A DNA stretch of 64,000 nt from contig NC_052034.1 of assembly GCF_015832195.1 (NCBI RefSeq), positions 4,055,501 through 4,119,500 on the forward strand, read 5' to 3'. A program made the position numbers and the translations under genes. The stretch comes from Motacilla alba alba. Taxonomy: Eukaryota; Chordata; Aves; Passeriformes; Motacillidae. Positions within the stretch are counted from its first letter, which is position 1; the number at the start of each line of letters is the position of its first letter. A model generated the notes under the pieces. The model saw only the letters and a program-made list of their open reading frames with translations. It was not told the origin of the DNA and did no database searches. Shown one piece after another: positions 36,061-48,300 of this stretch.

Positions 36061-39000
36061 CTCTGGGAAACCAGACAAAAGTGGAAAAGTGGCTTGCAGT
36101 ATGACTCAACAGCTTTTCCTTCCCCAACCACTGCCATGCTGGGCAATTACAAATAAATGCCAGTAGGTCATTTCCACCTAAGTCAAACAGGTTTTCAAGG
36201 GACTCCAGGTAGCATGTCTTCTGCTAGTGAGGGCTCTTCAATGAGTCTTTGCAATAAATTTCCTTTGAAATCTTTTCAGAATTTTGGAACTAACTGTTTT
36301 TTAGGCCATGACAGCTGACTACAAGGAAAGTCTCGTCAGGTATCTCAGAGTTTTTTCCCAACAGCAGGGCTGAAGGGGGTTTTACTCTGGCATTGGTTCA
36401 GAATACCTGCAATGGGTACAAGGACCAGTATTGTGGAGTCCTTGATCTTGAAGAGTGAGTGATGGAAAGAAGCAGCACAGGAAGGGCCCTGGCTCTGGTC
36501 CTTGGATGGACGGGTAAGAAAAGGCCTTTGGCAGAGAAGGGAGAAAGGTGACTAATAATGTGAAACTGGGAGGAAACTCATTTCAGTTATGCAATCTGCT
36601 GGCTTGCTTTCTGTCAGGGAAGACACCTTTTGTTAGTTGTTCCACTGGCACTTGCTGCTCATGCTGTCTTCTGAATAGAAATCTAAACCAATTATTTCTC
36701 TGCTTGACTAAGGAAGCTTAATTTAGCTTCACAGCAATGAAAATAAAACAGCATTTAATTTCTTTGTTCTCCATCTGCAGGATTTCTTTTAGATTTACTT
36801 TGTCACTTCCTTTTATTATTGGTTCTTTTTCTTGGCTGTCCAGTAGTTTAGCCAAGTTGAAGGAACTTTTTTCTGCTTCATGCACTCATTCTCCATATCT
36901 CACTTGTTCCATGGTTTTCTGTGTCCTTTTTGCCACATTTCCAAAGCTTCCATGGAGAATTTTGCCGTGGTGGTTCAAGAAGTTGCTGTCGTCTGATCTA
37001 ATCCTTCTCCACAGGTTTTCCCTCATGGCTGAGTCAGCAGAAGAGAGTGTTCTGTGCCTGACCCTGCTGGGTTAGTGCTGGCTGTCTCAGCTCAGACCCC
37101 ATCCTGTCAGTGCCGTGACCACCCTGGCCTTTGTCCTGGACTGGCTGCTGTAGGGATGTGTGTTTACACCCGCTGACCGCGGTACAGAGAGGGAGCCTCT
37201 GGAAGGGTTTGCTGGAGAGGATGACTGGAACTGCTGGACAACAGTTGGTGGAACTCTTCTGAGAACTCCTAGATTTCATATTAGCATGGTGGCTTTTCCA
37301 GTGATCTGCCATGAACAGCTCTGCTGTTGACCCTATCTGGATCTTGATCTCCCGTTTTACAGATTTTATAGGTAAAACAACATTTTACGTTGTTGTAAAC
37401 TTGCTTCCAGGCACTGATTCTTATAATCCGTAAAACAGTTGTGAAACTGTGGCCTGGTTCTTCAGCAATTCTGCAGTCACCTATCTCTGAGACATTGTAT
37501 TTCACCCTTGAATAAGATTCTAGACCAAAAAAAGAGTTAGACTGCATACAGATTAACAAATGTGTTGCTAGTATCTCTGGCTACTGCAGCATGACTCACC
37601 CATCAGTGCTTGTCAGAGTCTGGCGTGACCTCATTGAAAGCTTCAACATCTCTTATGTGAAGGCAGGTTGTAATCCAGTGTGGGAATCCTAAATAGGTGG
37701 GGAATGAAGTTCTGAGATTGTGATAATGCATACATCATAAACATCTCCCTGGAAATCAATTATGCCCTCACCAGGAATATTCTTACAGATTTCTGAGGAT
37801 GTCTTGGTGCTAAGCCTGCCTTTCCCTGCTTTCATTAAAAAAAACCACCTCTATTATTCAAGATAGCAACAGAAATCAGTGCTGGTGGGAAAATTTAAGA
37901 GTAAATGGGACATGTCAGGGAGGAGATGCTCTGTTATTTGCAAGGGCAAGAAAGAGCTGATGGTTTCTTTTTATTTATTGCAGACTTTTCTTTATTTTTT
38001 TCTTATGTCAGTAATGGGGCTTCTGGTACGCAGACAGCTGCTGCTACTCAAACCGAAAGTGAAATCCCTGAGTGTTGGTCTGGTTGCTGTCCTAAGGACA
38101 TGCGAGTGTCTGCTCTGTAGGTATTTTCTGTATGTGGCAAAGTTGTCTGTGCCAGCCTGGAAGCTTTGTCCATAAGCAGCAACAGTTAGTGTCTCATAGT
38201 TTCTCTAAGCTGCAGCTCCCCGCTGGTTCCACAGGCCTGCTTTGTCACAGAGTGTCAGTAACTTTGCAGAAGTCACTGCATCTGTCTGAATGTATGTACA
38301 TCCCTCCTGCAGATCTGCTTTTCCTATCCAGACTCTTACCTGGTGAGTTTGTTCTCTTACCCTTTGCCTTAGGTAGACTGTATTATGACTTCTGTATTTC
38401 TTAACAGTTTTTTTATCTTGAGTCTGGGAACATGGATTGTTGTTATTTTGGGATAGGGGAAGAGGGCAAAAATCACGAGTAGATGTATTTGACTTTCTGG
38501 TCCTTCTTTAAGGAAGGTGCAGCAGCTCACAGAATCAATGCATGCATATCATTTGTAAGGAAAAAAAATAGGCGACCTCAGGCAATTGTATCCATGGTTC
38601 TTTACTACAGGGATCAGACTATATCTCCTTAGCTGTTTTGTGAATCCATGGGGAAATAAGTTGAGGGGTCTGCCCAGTTTCTAGTACTGAGCACTGTGCA
38701 TGTGCACGCAAAATACATCTAGCTCTAAAAAATGTCTCTGGTGTTCTTTGTGCAGAGACCAAGGCCTGGATGATGTTTGCAGACTAGCATGCCTTTGCTG
38801 GATTAGCTGATGGATGCACATCATGATGTACTGGGGCATAGGAGATGGAATCCCCGTAAAAGTGTTGTCCATGCTGCATTCAGCTATGGGGATGTTGGCT
38901 TAAATGATTGATCTAGTATTTGAAGTCCTATTGCTTGATTTACATCTTGATTTTTAGTATCTTGGCAGACCTTTCTCTCACACAGTAAAGCGTTCTGGGG

Positions 39001-42000
39001 GTTCTAGTAGAATTCTGCTCTTAGGTCAAGCTCAAACCTCACTGCTCCTCCCTGCCTTCAACTGGAAATGGACAGACACCATTTGTGACTGAATATCCTG
39101 AGTCACCGATTCCCAGCTGGCATGTGCGCTGCAGTTCCGTCTCTTCCTTTCCGACTGCACTCCCTAGAGGAGATTGGGAACAACTGCAGTCGTCAGCTCC
39201 AGCGTGGTGTGTGCGCCTGCCGGGATCCACACAATTGGTGGACAACCCCTGTCTACGTCTATGGGGTGAGCTGCATGTGATTTGTTACTGTATGCCTGGT
39301 GTTTCCACACCGGAAAATAGAACAGGTGTAGAAATATTAAAAAAAAAAAAATCAGTTTCTTGATATTTACTAGAAAAATACCTGCATTGTGGAGATGGTG
39401 ATAGGATATCTACATTAAATAATCAGTTGAGACAAGTGATGATGCCATCAATGCTCTCACAATAAGATTGTGTGATAATGGATGAAAACTAAGAATCTAG
39501 AGAGATGATGAAAGGTGAAGTAGTTACTCCCTGCACGCGCAAAATTCTGCTACCAGGAGCACGGGTCCACTATGCAGGAGCTGATAGGCTATCTGTTGTG
39601 TCAGACACTCTTGTGCTGTGTTTGTTACCCTGCTTGTGCAGCGTCCCAAAGAAAGGCTGCTTAAGCTCAGCAGGGGAATTATGCAACATGTTGCTATGTT
39701 ATTTCATCTGGCCAAAACATTTTCACTGTGTAATGCTTGCTGCTAGTCTTGTGCATAGCTCTGGGGGAAGCTGAAACACAAAACACTTCATTGAGCTTTT
39801 TGATCCAACAGGTCTTGACATATTGCTGCTGGACACATCTCTGTGTCTGATGTGAACTGTGACAATTCCATTCTGTCCTGCTAAAATAACAGCATATTAA
39901 ACAATACTATTCTGTCCATGTCATTTCCACCTATTAACTAAAAAGTTAAATTCTTATTAAGCTAGTTTTAATTTACATGTCATAAGACATTAGTTAATGG
40001 TCATCTGATTTTCCTGGCATGATGATTGCAAAGTGCATAACACAGATTAGTGCTTGTGTGGGACCAAATGAGTTAAAGCAGCTCCTTCTGCTGAAATACC
40101 CGGTGATGGTCGGCATATCAAATCTGTTTGCAGCAGGTCAGCAGTGTTTGCCTGGGACAGTTCATCCTGTTAGCAGGCACTGATCCGGCTGTAGAGGAGA
40201 TATGTGCCTTGTGCTGACTCATGAAAGCAGGTGCAAGTTGCATCAGTGAAGTAAGGAGTGGCTCACCTTAGAAGCAGGATGTAGGTTTTAATGTAAGAAC
40301 TGTTAACAAACCACCTTTAGAAGAAGGTTGGGGTGAAAAAATACAGGAGAGACACTTTGAAATCTGACCTGATAAATTCTGATTCTTCTTGCTGCATCAG
40401 GGGCTTGTTCCAAATGGGGAAGGTGTGGAATTGTTAACACCACTGAGGTGTCTTGGGAAAACATGCAGTGTAGTTGCAAACAGCAGTAATCCTAAGGCAC
40501 GTTTTCTGGGAGGGTTGGATGACAGCTGTTCATAAACTGTCATATAGTTACTCTCTTGTTCCTTCTTTGTAGATCTGACTCATCTCTCCCTGTCCTAAAC
40601 ACACCAGTTTGTTTGGGTTTTTTTTTCTCTTTCCTCTCATTTATCTCATATCCTTCAAGATTCCTTTTGCATCTCTGGGCTTAATTCTATTAAATCTAGT
40701 TCCTTTGACTTTTACTTTGCCTGTGCTTTGCACTTGCTACAGAGCCCCGGCAAACTTGGCAGCCAACCCTTGGGCACTCCAGAGAAAACAACTGTCTAGA
40801 CCAGGCACCTTCTGCCCGATGCCCTGGACGTACCCCGGAGCTCCCAGGCATTAGTCTGTGTTCAGAGCAACATGTTGCTATGCAAATGATTCCTTTCTGT
40901 TCTGACTCTTACCTACACAGAGTTATGTGCCCCCGACTTCTCAGCAGGCACTAGTCTAATGTTTATTGATCTTTTACAGAGGTCTGATTCAAAGGAAGAT
41001 GGATAAAATCTTGTCCGGTGTTTTTTGTGAACTCATAATTGCACCTGCCTCCTCCTAGGGAGCGAGGAAAATGGGGCTGAGGGAGCCCACAGAATAAACA
41101 GCACCTTCTGCAGAACTGGAGACAGTGAAAGCTAGAGGCCATCACTGCAAAGGCCTTGCAGAGCCTCTGGTATCCAGCAGAATTCAGGAAGGTGTGTTAC
41201 CCTTTTCTAAAAGGAAGGGAAATCAAATCTTGGTCAAAAGACTCCTATGGCATGGGAAGGGCACGGAAGCTTTAATGCAAAGTTGCAAGCTGTGCCCGTT
41301 CTCAGTTAAAGCCCCTGTTGCCCTAGGCAATCATTGAGCCTGTCAGCGTCCTGCAGCTTTCATACAGAGATGTGACCAAAATAGCTCCACAACTTTACAA
41401 TGTGGCTAAAAATAGCTTGCAGGTCAGCTTTCTTCTCAAAGGTGGTGGTGACATCAGGGGAGAGCACTCTTGCTCCTGTTCAGTGCAGGTAGAACTGGAT
41501 AAACAAAGCAGGGACACCAGCAGTTTAGCTGAAAAGCCTTGAGGAAAGAGAGGTGATAAGGGATGGGAAGGGACTGGGGAGAGATGGGCTTAAGTGTCAA
41601 AGCGTGGGCGGACCCACTGCTGCTGGCCAAGTTGGTGTGCTCATACCCAGACAGCTTCTCCCTGGGGTTTTGTTTCCATGATGTTTGAGAGTTATCAGTC
41701 TGTTCCTGTCTCCTTGTGGCCCATGTCAGGATGTGTCACTGGATGGGCTGGCCAGCCAATGCAGCATTTCTTGCTCCTCATTTCCAGACAGTGAACACAG
41801 CCCATGACATCACCTCTGGCCAGCGGCACAGATCAGAGGCTAGGCCATGGCAATGTCAAGTGTGTTTTGCTGTGGCCATTCAACCAGAGAGCTGATCTTT
41901 TACAGTGCAATTTGCATGTGGAGAAATCTGGATGGCCCTTAGTTCTAGGGGAATTCAGTATTTGTTCTTGGGCCAAAAATAGGCTGTTTTTATGGGGTCG

Positions 42001-44383
42001 AACTGTCTGTTTTTGTAGAGCATTACATTTTACCAAAGGAGCAAAGCTGCACACCATGATCCTCAGAGATTTAGTCTCTGTTGTGTATGCTAAGTCTGGC
42101 CATGGAGATGAGTCTCAGCCAAGTCTGGAAGTTAAGTGCCTGATTTGGAACATTATGGGAATCTAATGTAGGTTATGTGAGGTTTGCCATGCCTGCAGCT
42201 CCTGTGCTGCTGAGGTAAGTGTACTGCAGCAGGCAGTGCTAGTGAGAATTTCCTTTGTGCTGCAGGTTTCATGCCTGGTGCTTTCATAGTGCTGAAAGAG
42301 GGGAAGGAGACAACAAAAATGTGAAAAATCCAGGCCAGGTCATAACTGTCAGATGAGGACAGAGTCCTGTAGCCAGTCAGATGTGACAGAATGCACTTGC
42401 TGATGCTGCTACCAGGAAGCTTGAGAGAAATGTGACTGAGTGATAGCAGTGCGCATGTGCCTTTGGAGGAAGGAGGCTATGTGTGTGCTCTTGCAATGCT
42501 TTTCTCTGCCCAGCAACATCATCGCTTCTTTTCCTGGTGTTCTGCTTAAGCAGCTGTTCTGCATTTATGATCCAATCTATTCTTCATACAGGGCCATCTT
42601 CACACTGATCCACTTTCACTGTCACTATCAGAAGGACTGATAAGACCTCAGGTTTGCTTTGAGTAAGCACTATAAATAGGGCAAAAGCTCTGTAGTTACT
42701 GTTCTCTTAAACTAGTGTAAGTCTTGTAGGACCAGCCTCTGTCCCCACCTATTTAAAATGGCTCCTGTTGCCTCACAAGGGGGAGACTTCAGCCAAATGC
42801 ATCTCCATATTGACAAGTATAGAGAGAATTATGCGCATGATCAGCTTGCTGAGAATTTCATTTGATGTGCAACTGGAAGTCAGCTGCCAATAGAAAAGGG
42901 AGCTCTGCATCCCTACTTTGTGTGCTTCTAGTGCATTTAGAGCTACAGGCCACATTAATTGCAGACTGCAGTTGGAACAGGTTATAGGTGAAATCAGCTC
43001 AATACCATCATCATGACCAGTTAGTACAGTCATTTCTGAGCACTGCAATTTCTCACCACAGCCTGCTCCTTCCCTTCAGTGAGAGCTGTTCCTTGGTCTG
43101 CCCTGCCCAGCTTGTAAATGTAGCTCATCAGTCTCTGCTTCTTTGCAAATGAGCTGTGTAGGTAATGGGAGGAGGAGGAGGCAGCAGCACTGCAACCTGC
43201 CCATCTCCAGCCGGTCAGAAAGGCTCCGTGCTCCTTAGGCTTTCTGAAGTTATTTGCCCCATGAATTGTGTGGGTATAAAACTTTGTTGTTTCCTTAAAT
43301 ACTCTGCCTTTTGCAACAGGTCATTTCCCAGTGGGGAAAACAGGCTGTTGATGTGGTAGGCACTCAGCTTGTCGTTTGGATAAGATCCAGAGGCGATTAG
43401 TTTGGGCGCAGCAGTGTGCTAACACAGGCAGAATGCACCCAGACTGGCTCCTGTGGAGATAGCCCCAATCTTCTCATTCTGCCCACCTCTGTCCACGGCC
43501 CCTGGCTCAGTGTGAGCGCTGGTCCCTGTCCCTGTCCCTGCCTGCGCTGGCACGCCCACAGGGAAACAGAATCTGCACCCCATGCTGCTTGCCCGTGTCC
43601 TGATCGGTACCAACCCTCCCAAAGCAAACAGTGATTTGCCTGTCTGCTCTGACTCAGCTGTGCTGAAGGCAGGAATCAGTAATAAATCCGCTTCAGTAAA
43701 GTCCATAGGTAAGGAACAATCTTCTGTAGCAGATACTGAGGCATTTTAAAGGAACTTGACTCTGTCCCAGGAAGTGCACTGAAGCGAGCATTGCTGCATT
43801 GGGCAAGAAAGCCTACCCAGGAGCCATTAATCTCTCAACATCTGTAGCCCTGTGGTTGTATGCACTGGGGGTTGTGTTCCCCTGCCTGCAATTACTAGCT
43901 AGCAACTGGGAATTCAAAGGAATCTGGGCTGTCTTTAGGAAGCAAGTACCTACTCTTTGCCTCCTCTCAGGAAGCAAGGTCCTTCATTACAGCCTGTCAT
44001 GGCAAGGGGCTTGCAGATAAGGAGGAAGGGCAGGAAACCTGCTGGGCTTTGCTTCTTTGCAGCTCTAAATATTTTCCATAGTCTTAGCACTGTGAGTCAG
44101 CATTTCTAGAGCCTTGACTTGTTTACAGCAGCAATCAGTGAGATGGTATAAGGTAGGTGGGGTGTGGAGGTATGTTTGTCTCTAAAATGAGAAATCCTTT
44201 GCCCAGGCACAAGTGGAGAAGTTACCAACTGTATTTTCCATTTGTGACTAACAGGAAGCAAAGGACTAGATACCCTAAACCGTAACTGCAGTGGAGCCAT
44301 TTCCAGGGTAAGGAGTTTCCTAGTGTGAGTAAGGGAATTGAACTTCACAAAGCTGTAAACATCATGCTGTCATAGTTCACTTG

Positions 44384-44399
44384 ATATATATATATATAT
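44384..44399. repeat. (TA)8 microsatellite
   Basis: Sixteen bases of perfect AT alternation in the intergenic region. Confidence 0.8.
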
Positions 44400-45338
44400 C
44401 TACATATTAAAAAAAGACTGCAAATATGTAGGATTATCAGTATAGTGGGACAAAGGTAACACTTCCCATCTGAAGTGATATGGATTCATTTTGCATTGGC
44501 CTGGCCAGACAGGCTGTGGGGCAGAAAGACCCCCCAAAAGTGTACAGGTAATAAATCAATCACTAAAGTTTTCATTCAGAGCCCACACCTACACTGGAAT
44601 AAGGAACATCAGCCATGGGATATCTCTGTCACCACATGCAAGCTTTTTCCCTATGCCTGACTGGTCAGCCTGGCTGGATCTCATGGTAGAAGGGAGGTGA
44701 CATCAAACCCAAGATATTTTAGATCTGCAACCTCAGTTCTGCAAAGGTGTTTATTTTGAAAATTCTAGTTTCCATAGCGATGTAGTGCTGTTCTCTCTCA
44801 TCTTTCTCCCATTAACCCAATCTTAGCAGCCATTAGATAAATTATCAGTGAGGCAAACCTTAGCATTTTTTAATCTTAAGTGATTTTATATGTGTTGGTT
44901 CCTTAGTGAATCAGAGGCATTTAGTCAAGGATTGACTCATATCCTTTCCTGGGGCTGCCATGAGGTCTATTGCAGTGAAAAGATGATAGTGAAGAGTGAA
45001 TATTATTAATTGGACTTGATGAATGAATTAGTAGTGGGGTTCATATGTCTAGAACTCTGGTTCAGTTATATGCCTTTAGATTTTACTTGGGTTCCACTAT
45101 AGCTTCATTAGGGCATCATATTTTTGTTTCACACATGTAGTAAATAAACCCTTTTGTAAGGGTTGCTGTGTACTGCTGTTCCACTGCTTTTTCCACCCCA
45201 GAGGTGACTTTTGGACACAGTTCCCCTTCCCACTGTTAACAGAGCCAATGCTTGTGGCTCACTCCTTCATTCTTCTTTACAATACTTACTAAAAAAAATG
45301 CAGTTAGGAAAATAAGGCAATATCTTTTTTATTGGTAT

Positions 45339-45386
45339 GTTTTGTTTGTTTGGTGGTTGTGGTTGTTGTTGTTTTATTTTGTTTCC
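45339..45386 (+). repeat. (TTG/TTTG)n simple repeat
   Basis: GTTTTGTTTGTTTGGTGG followed by repeated GTTGTTGTT and TTTTATTTTG. A low-complexity T/G tract in the intergenic interval. Confidence 0.65.
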
Positions 45387-48300
45387 TGGTGCATCTGGCC
45401 TTTCCTGGGCAAAGAACTACTAGTTTTGCCAGAACAGTTATGCAGGTTGGAATGTAAAAATCCCAATCTTAACCCTGCAGCAGTAATGGCATGCAAAAAA
45501 ACAAAGATGTGGAGATGATTTATTCTGATGGTGTAGCTTGCCTTTTAAGGAGATGATTTAGTGAGTTCTTTTGCCTATATGAACTGTATCTCCACCTGGG
45601 GAGCTATGCCAGAATAGCTGTTCCATAAACCCTTTGCTGTGAACAACAGCCTTTGTCCTGGAATTCAGTCCTCATGAGTAGGTAAGCAGTGAAGGACAGA
45701 AACTGTGTGGGAGAACGAGAGTGGCACTGTGGACCAGATTCCAAGATAAGGAGGTAGGGCTAAATACAGGCAAGGGTTAGCCTTTGACTCCTGCAGCGTC
45801 CTCACTTAGTAAAAAAAATACCTGAATTGCACAAAATAGAACTCAGATCCAGTAAGTTGAGGATGCAGGAACTCCTCTGTGGAATCTGGATGTTAACAAT
45901 GGTGCCCATTGCTTGCCCTGCCAGTCAGTCTGTTTTCCTCCCCAACCAGAGCCATCAGCTGTCTCGTTTGTATTTAGTTTATGAGTTCTTCAGAGGAGAT
46001 GGGTTTTGAAAAGTAAGTTTTTCACCCTGCTTCTATTTGGGCTCCCCAGGCCCTGGATATCTGGCAGAAATAGCCTCTTAAATCCCAAGAGGTATAAGCT
46101 CACTTGTGCTCTAAAGAATAGTAATCCTAACAAAATCTCTATTTTAGATGTCAAATATTTACTTTTAGCTAAATTATGCCCATTCATTGAGAAAACTAAT
46201 AATACTTTGCTCTTCACAATGTAGCTTATCAGTGAATCCTGATATATATTTTATGCAAAACATTAAAAGGTGGTTGCTTATCTTTTCATTTACCTTTTTT
46301 TCCCCTTCATGCTCCTGCATTCCTATGTTTTGAGATAAGGTGAACAAAAGTTCTCCAGCTGCTATCTCTAAGCTATGCATTCTGCAATACCTTCACTGTG
46401 TTCTTTCTGATTCACTCCCTCCAAGGTGAATGGTCCCAGTCTTTTTAAATTTCCTTCAGACAAGGGCTCTTCCAATCCCCAGTCTTGTAGTCAACCATTG
46501 TTGCCCTGTGTCACATAATGAAGCAGCAGTCACAGTAATAACTCAAACAATAACCCCTCCAGATCTGGGGTTCTGTCAGTGCTGGGCATTGTTAGGCTGG
46601 AGATCCTGAGTGCAAACACAAGCACAGGAGTCCCCATGTACCAAAAGCAGATGTACCCAACCTACATTTTAAAACTAATAATTTAAAAAAAAATTCTGTT
46701 TCAAAATAACTGCTTGGTATCCAAATGAAATAAAAATGAAATGCGACTAGCAGCCTTGTGACTGTGGTGTTGTATAACAAGATAAAAAGTGCTTGGGATT
46801 TGTGGATTGAGCTTTTTTTCATTTGTCTTCCAGAGCTCAAAGTCCACTGCAAGCAGTGACCGATCCAATTCCCTGTGTAAGTCAGGCTGGACTGCCTGTG
46901 CCTCAGGTTCTAACACAGGGGAGTTTGTGCAAGAGCACCTTGGGACGTGTTAGTGTGGATTTCTCTGTGGTCCCTGTGCTGATCCTAGGAAGCAGGAGGA
47001 GATCCAGAATTGTCTGAAAGCCAGGATTCTTTGACATTCCAGAGAAGTAATGATGAGCGATGTGGCTGAACCTGCTAGCCTGCTTCCCATTCTGCTTCTT
47101 GTATGTGTCCAAGAAGCTGCCTCCAGTTTATACAATTGCACTCCAGTAAACAATTTTGCATGCAGCTATGGGCAGCAGATGTTCCTCATGCCTGTGTGAA
47201 CACTTCAGTGTTTTTACAACAGGGATGATCCTCAGATTGAGTCCTGTTAAACAATGGATGTACCCACCAGAAGTCCCACTGCTTACAGCCATTCTGTCAC
47301 AGCTTGCTCCAAACATTTTGAAGGATGGTCACGCCATCCTTCTTTGGCCACTCAAGGGGATTGACTCACAAATATGAGCAAAATAAAATTAGATGGCTTA
47401 AGTGGCTGCAACCCCAGCTGTGTCCCCACTGCCCAATTCCCAGAAGGTCATCCCTGCAGCCAGGCTGGCTGTGGAAGGCAGCTCCTGAGCTGCTGTAGTG
47501 ACAGCCCATTCTTCAGGGTGTTAATATTTGTCTGGCTCCTCTGTGAAACAGTTTAGGAAGCTTAACCAGAATAAAAATGTGCACTTTTCCATCTGAAGAA
47601 TAATATTTTAGTTTAATTTCTCAAAGAGGCTCTGAGAAGCAGCAGTGTTGCTGTGAGGGCAGGGCAGAGAGAGATGACCTTCCCTTTTGGGAGCAGCCAT
47701 TACGTCAGTTTTGCTGCCTCACAAAACTATACCCTATAGTTATTTTTGGTGCTAGACTGCCTTAATTTTCTGGAGAGTGAATGAAGGATTAGCATAGTGT
47801 GCTTATGACATTTGGAAACTAAGCTTTCAGTAAAAAAAAATCATAATTCAGCATGTACTGAAATGGAAATGCTTAAATTGCTAGGGATGGGAAAGGTGAG
47901 TAAAATATGATTTTTTTACAATTTTTACAATTCAGCTAGGGGGTTAAATCCTTTTTTCATTTTTTGGGTTTTGCTGCTTTTTAAGACCTCTAACCCAATG
48001 CCTACTATCCAGCTGCCTCTAGAGAGAGAAGTCTTTAAAGAGACCAGCTTTGTACCTATAAATAATGTACACAGCAGAGTACAAAAATGGAGTCAAGGAG
48101 AAGCTCCTCCTTACCTGAATGTAACTGCAGCAGCTCTGTGAGAATAGCTGTGGTCAGGCTGTGTGAGCAGCGCTCGTACCCTGTCATCCATCTTGACTAA
48201 ACTGCTTCTGAGAACTAATTCTGACACTCTAACACTTGAATATCAACTGGTAAATCCCAACTGCCTTGTACTGAAACACATGAGATGCCAGCAGCCAAAC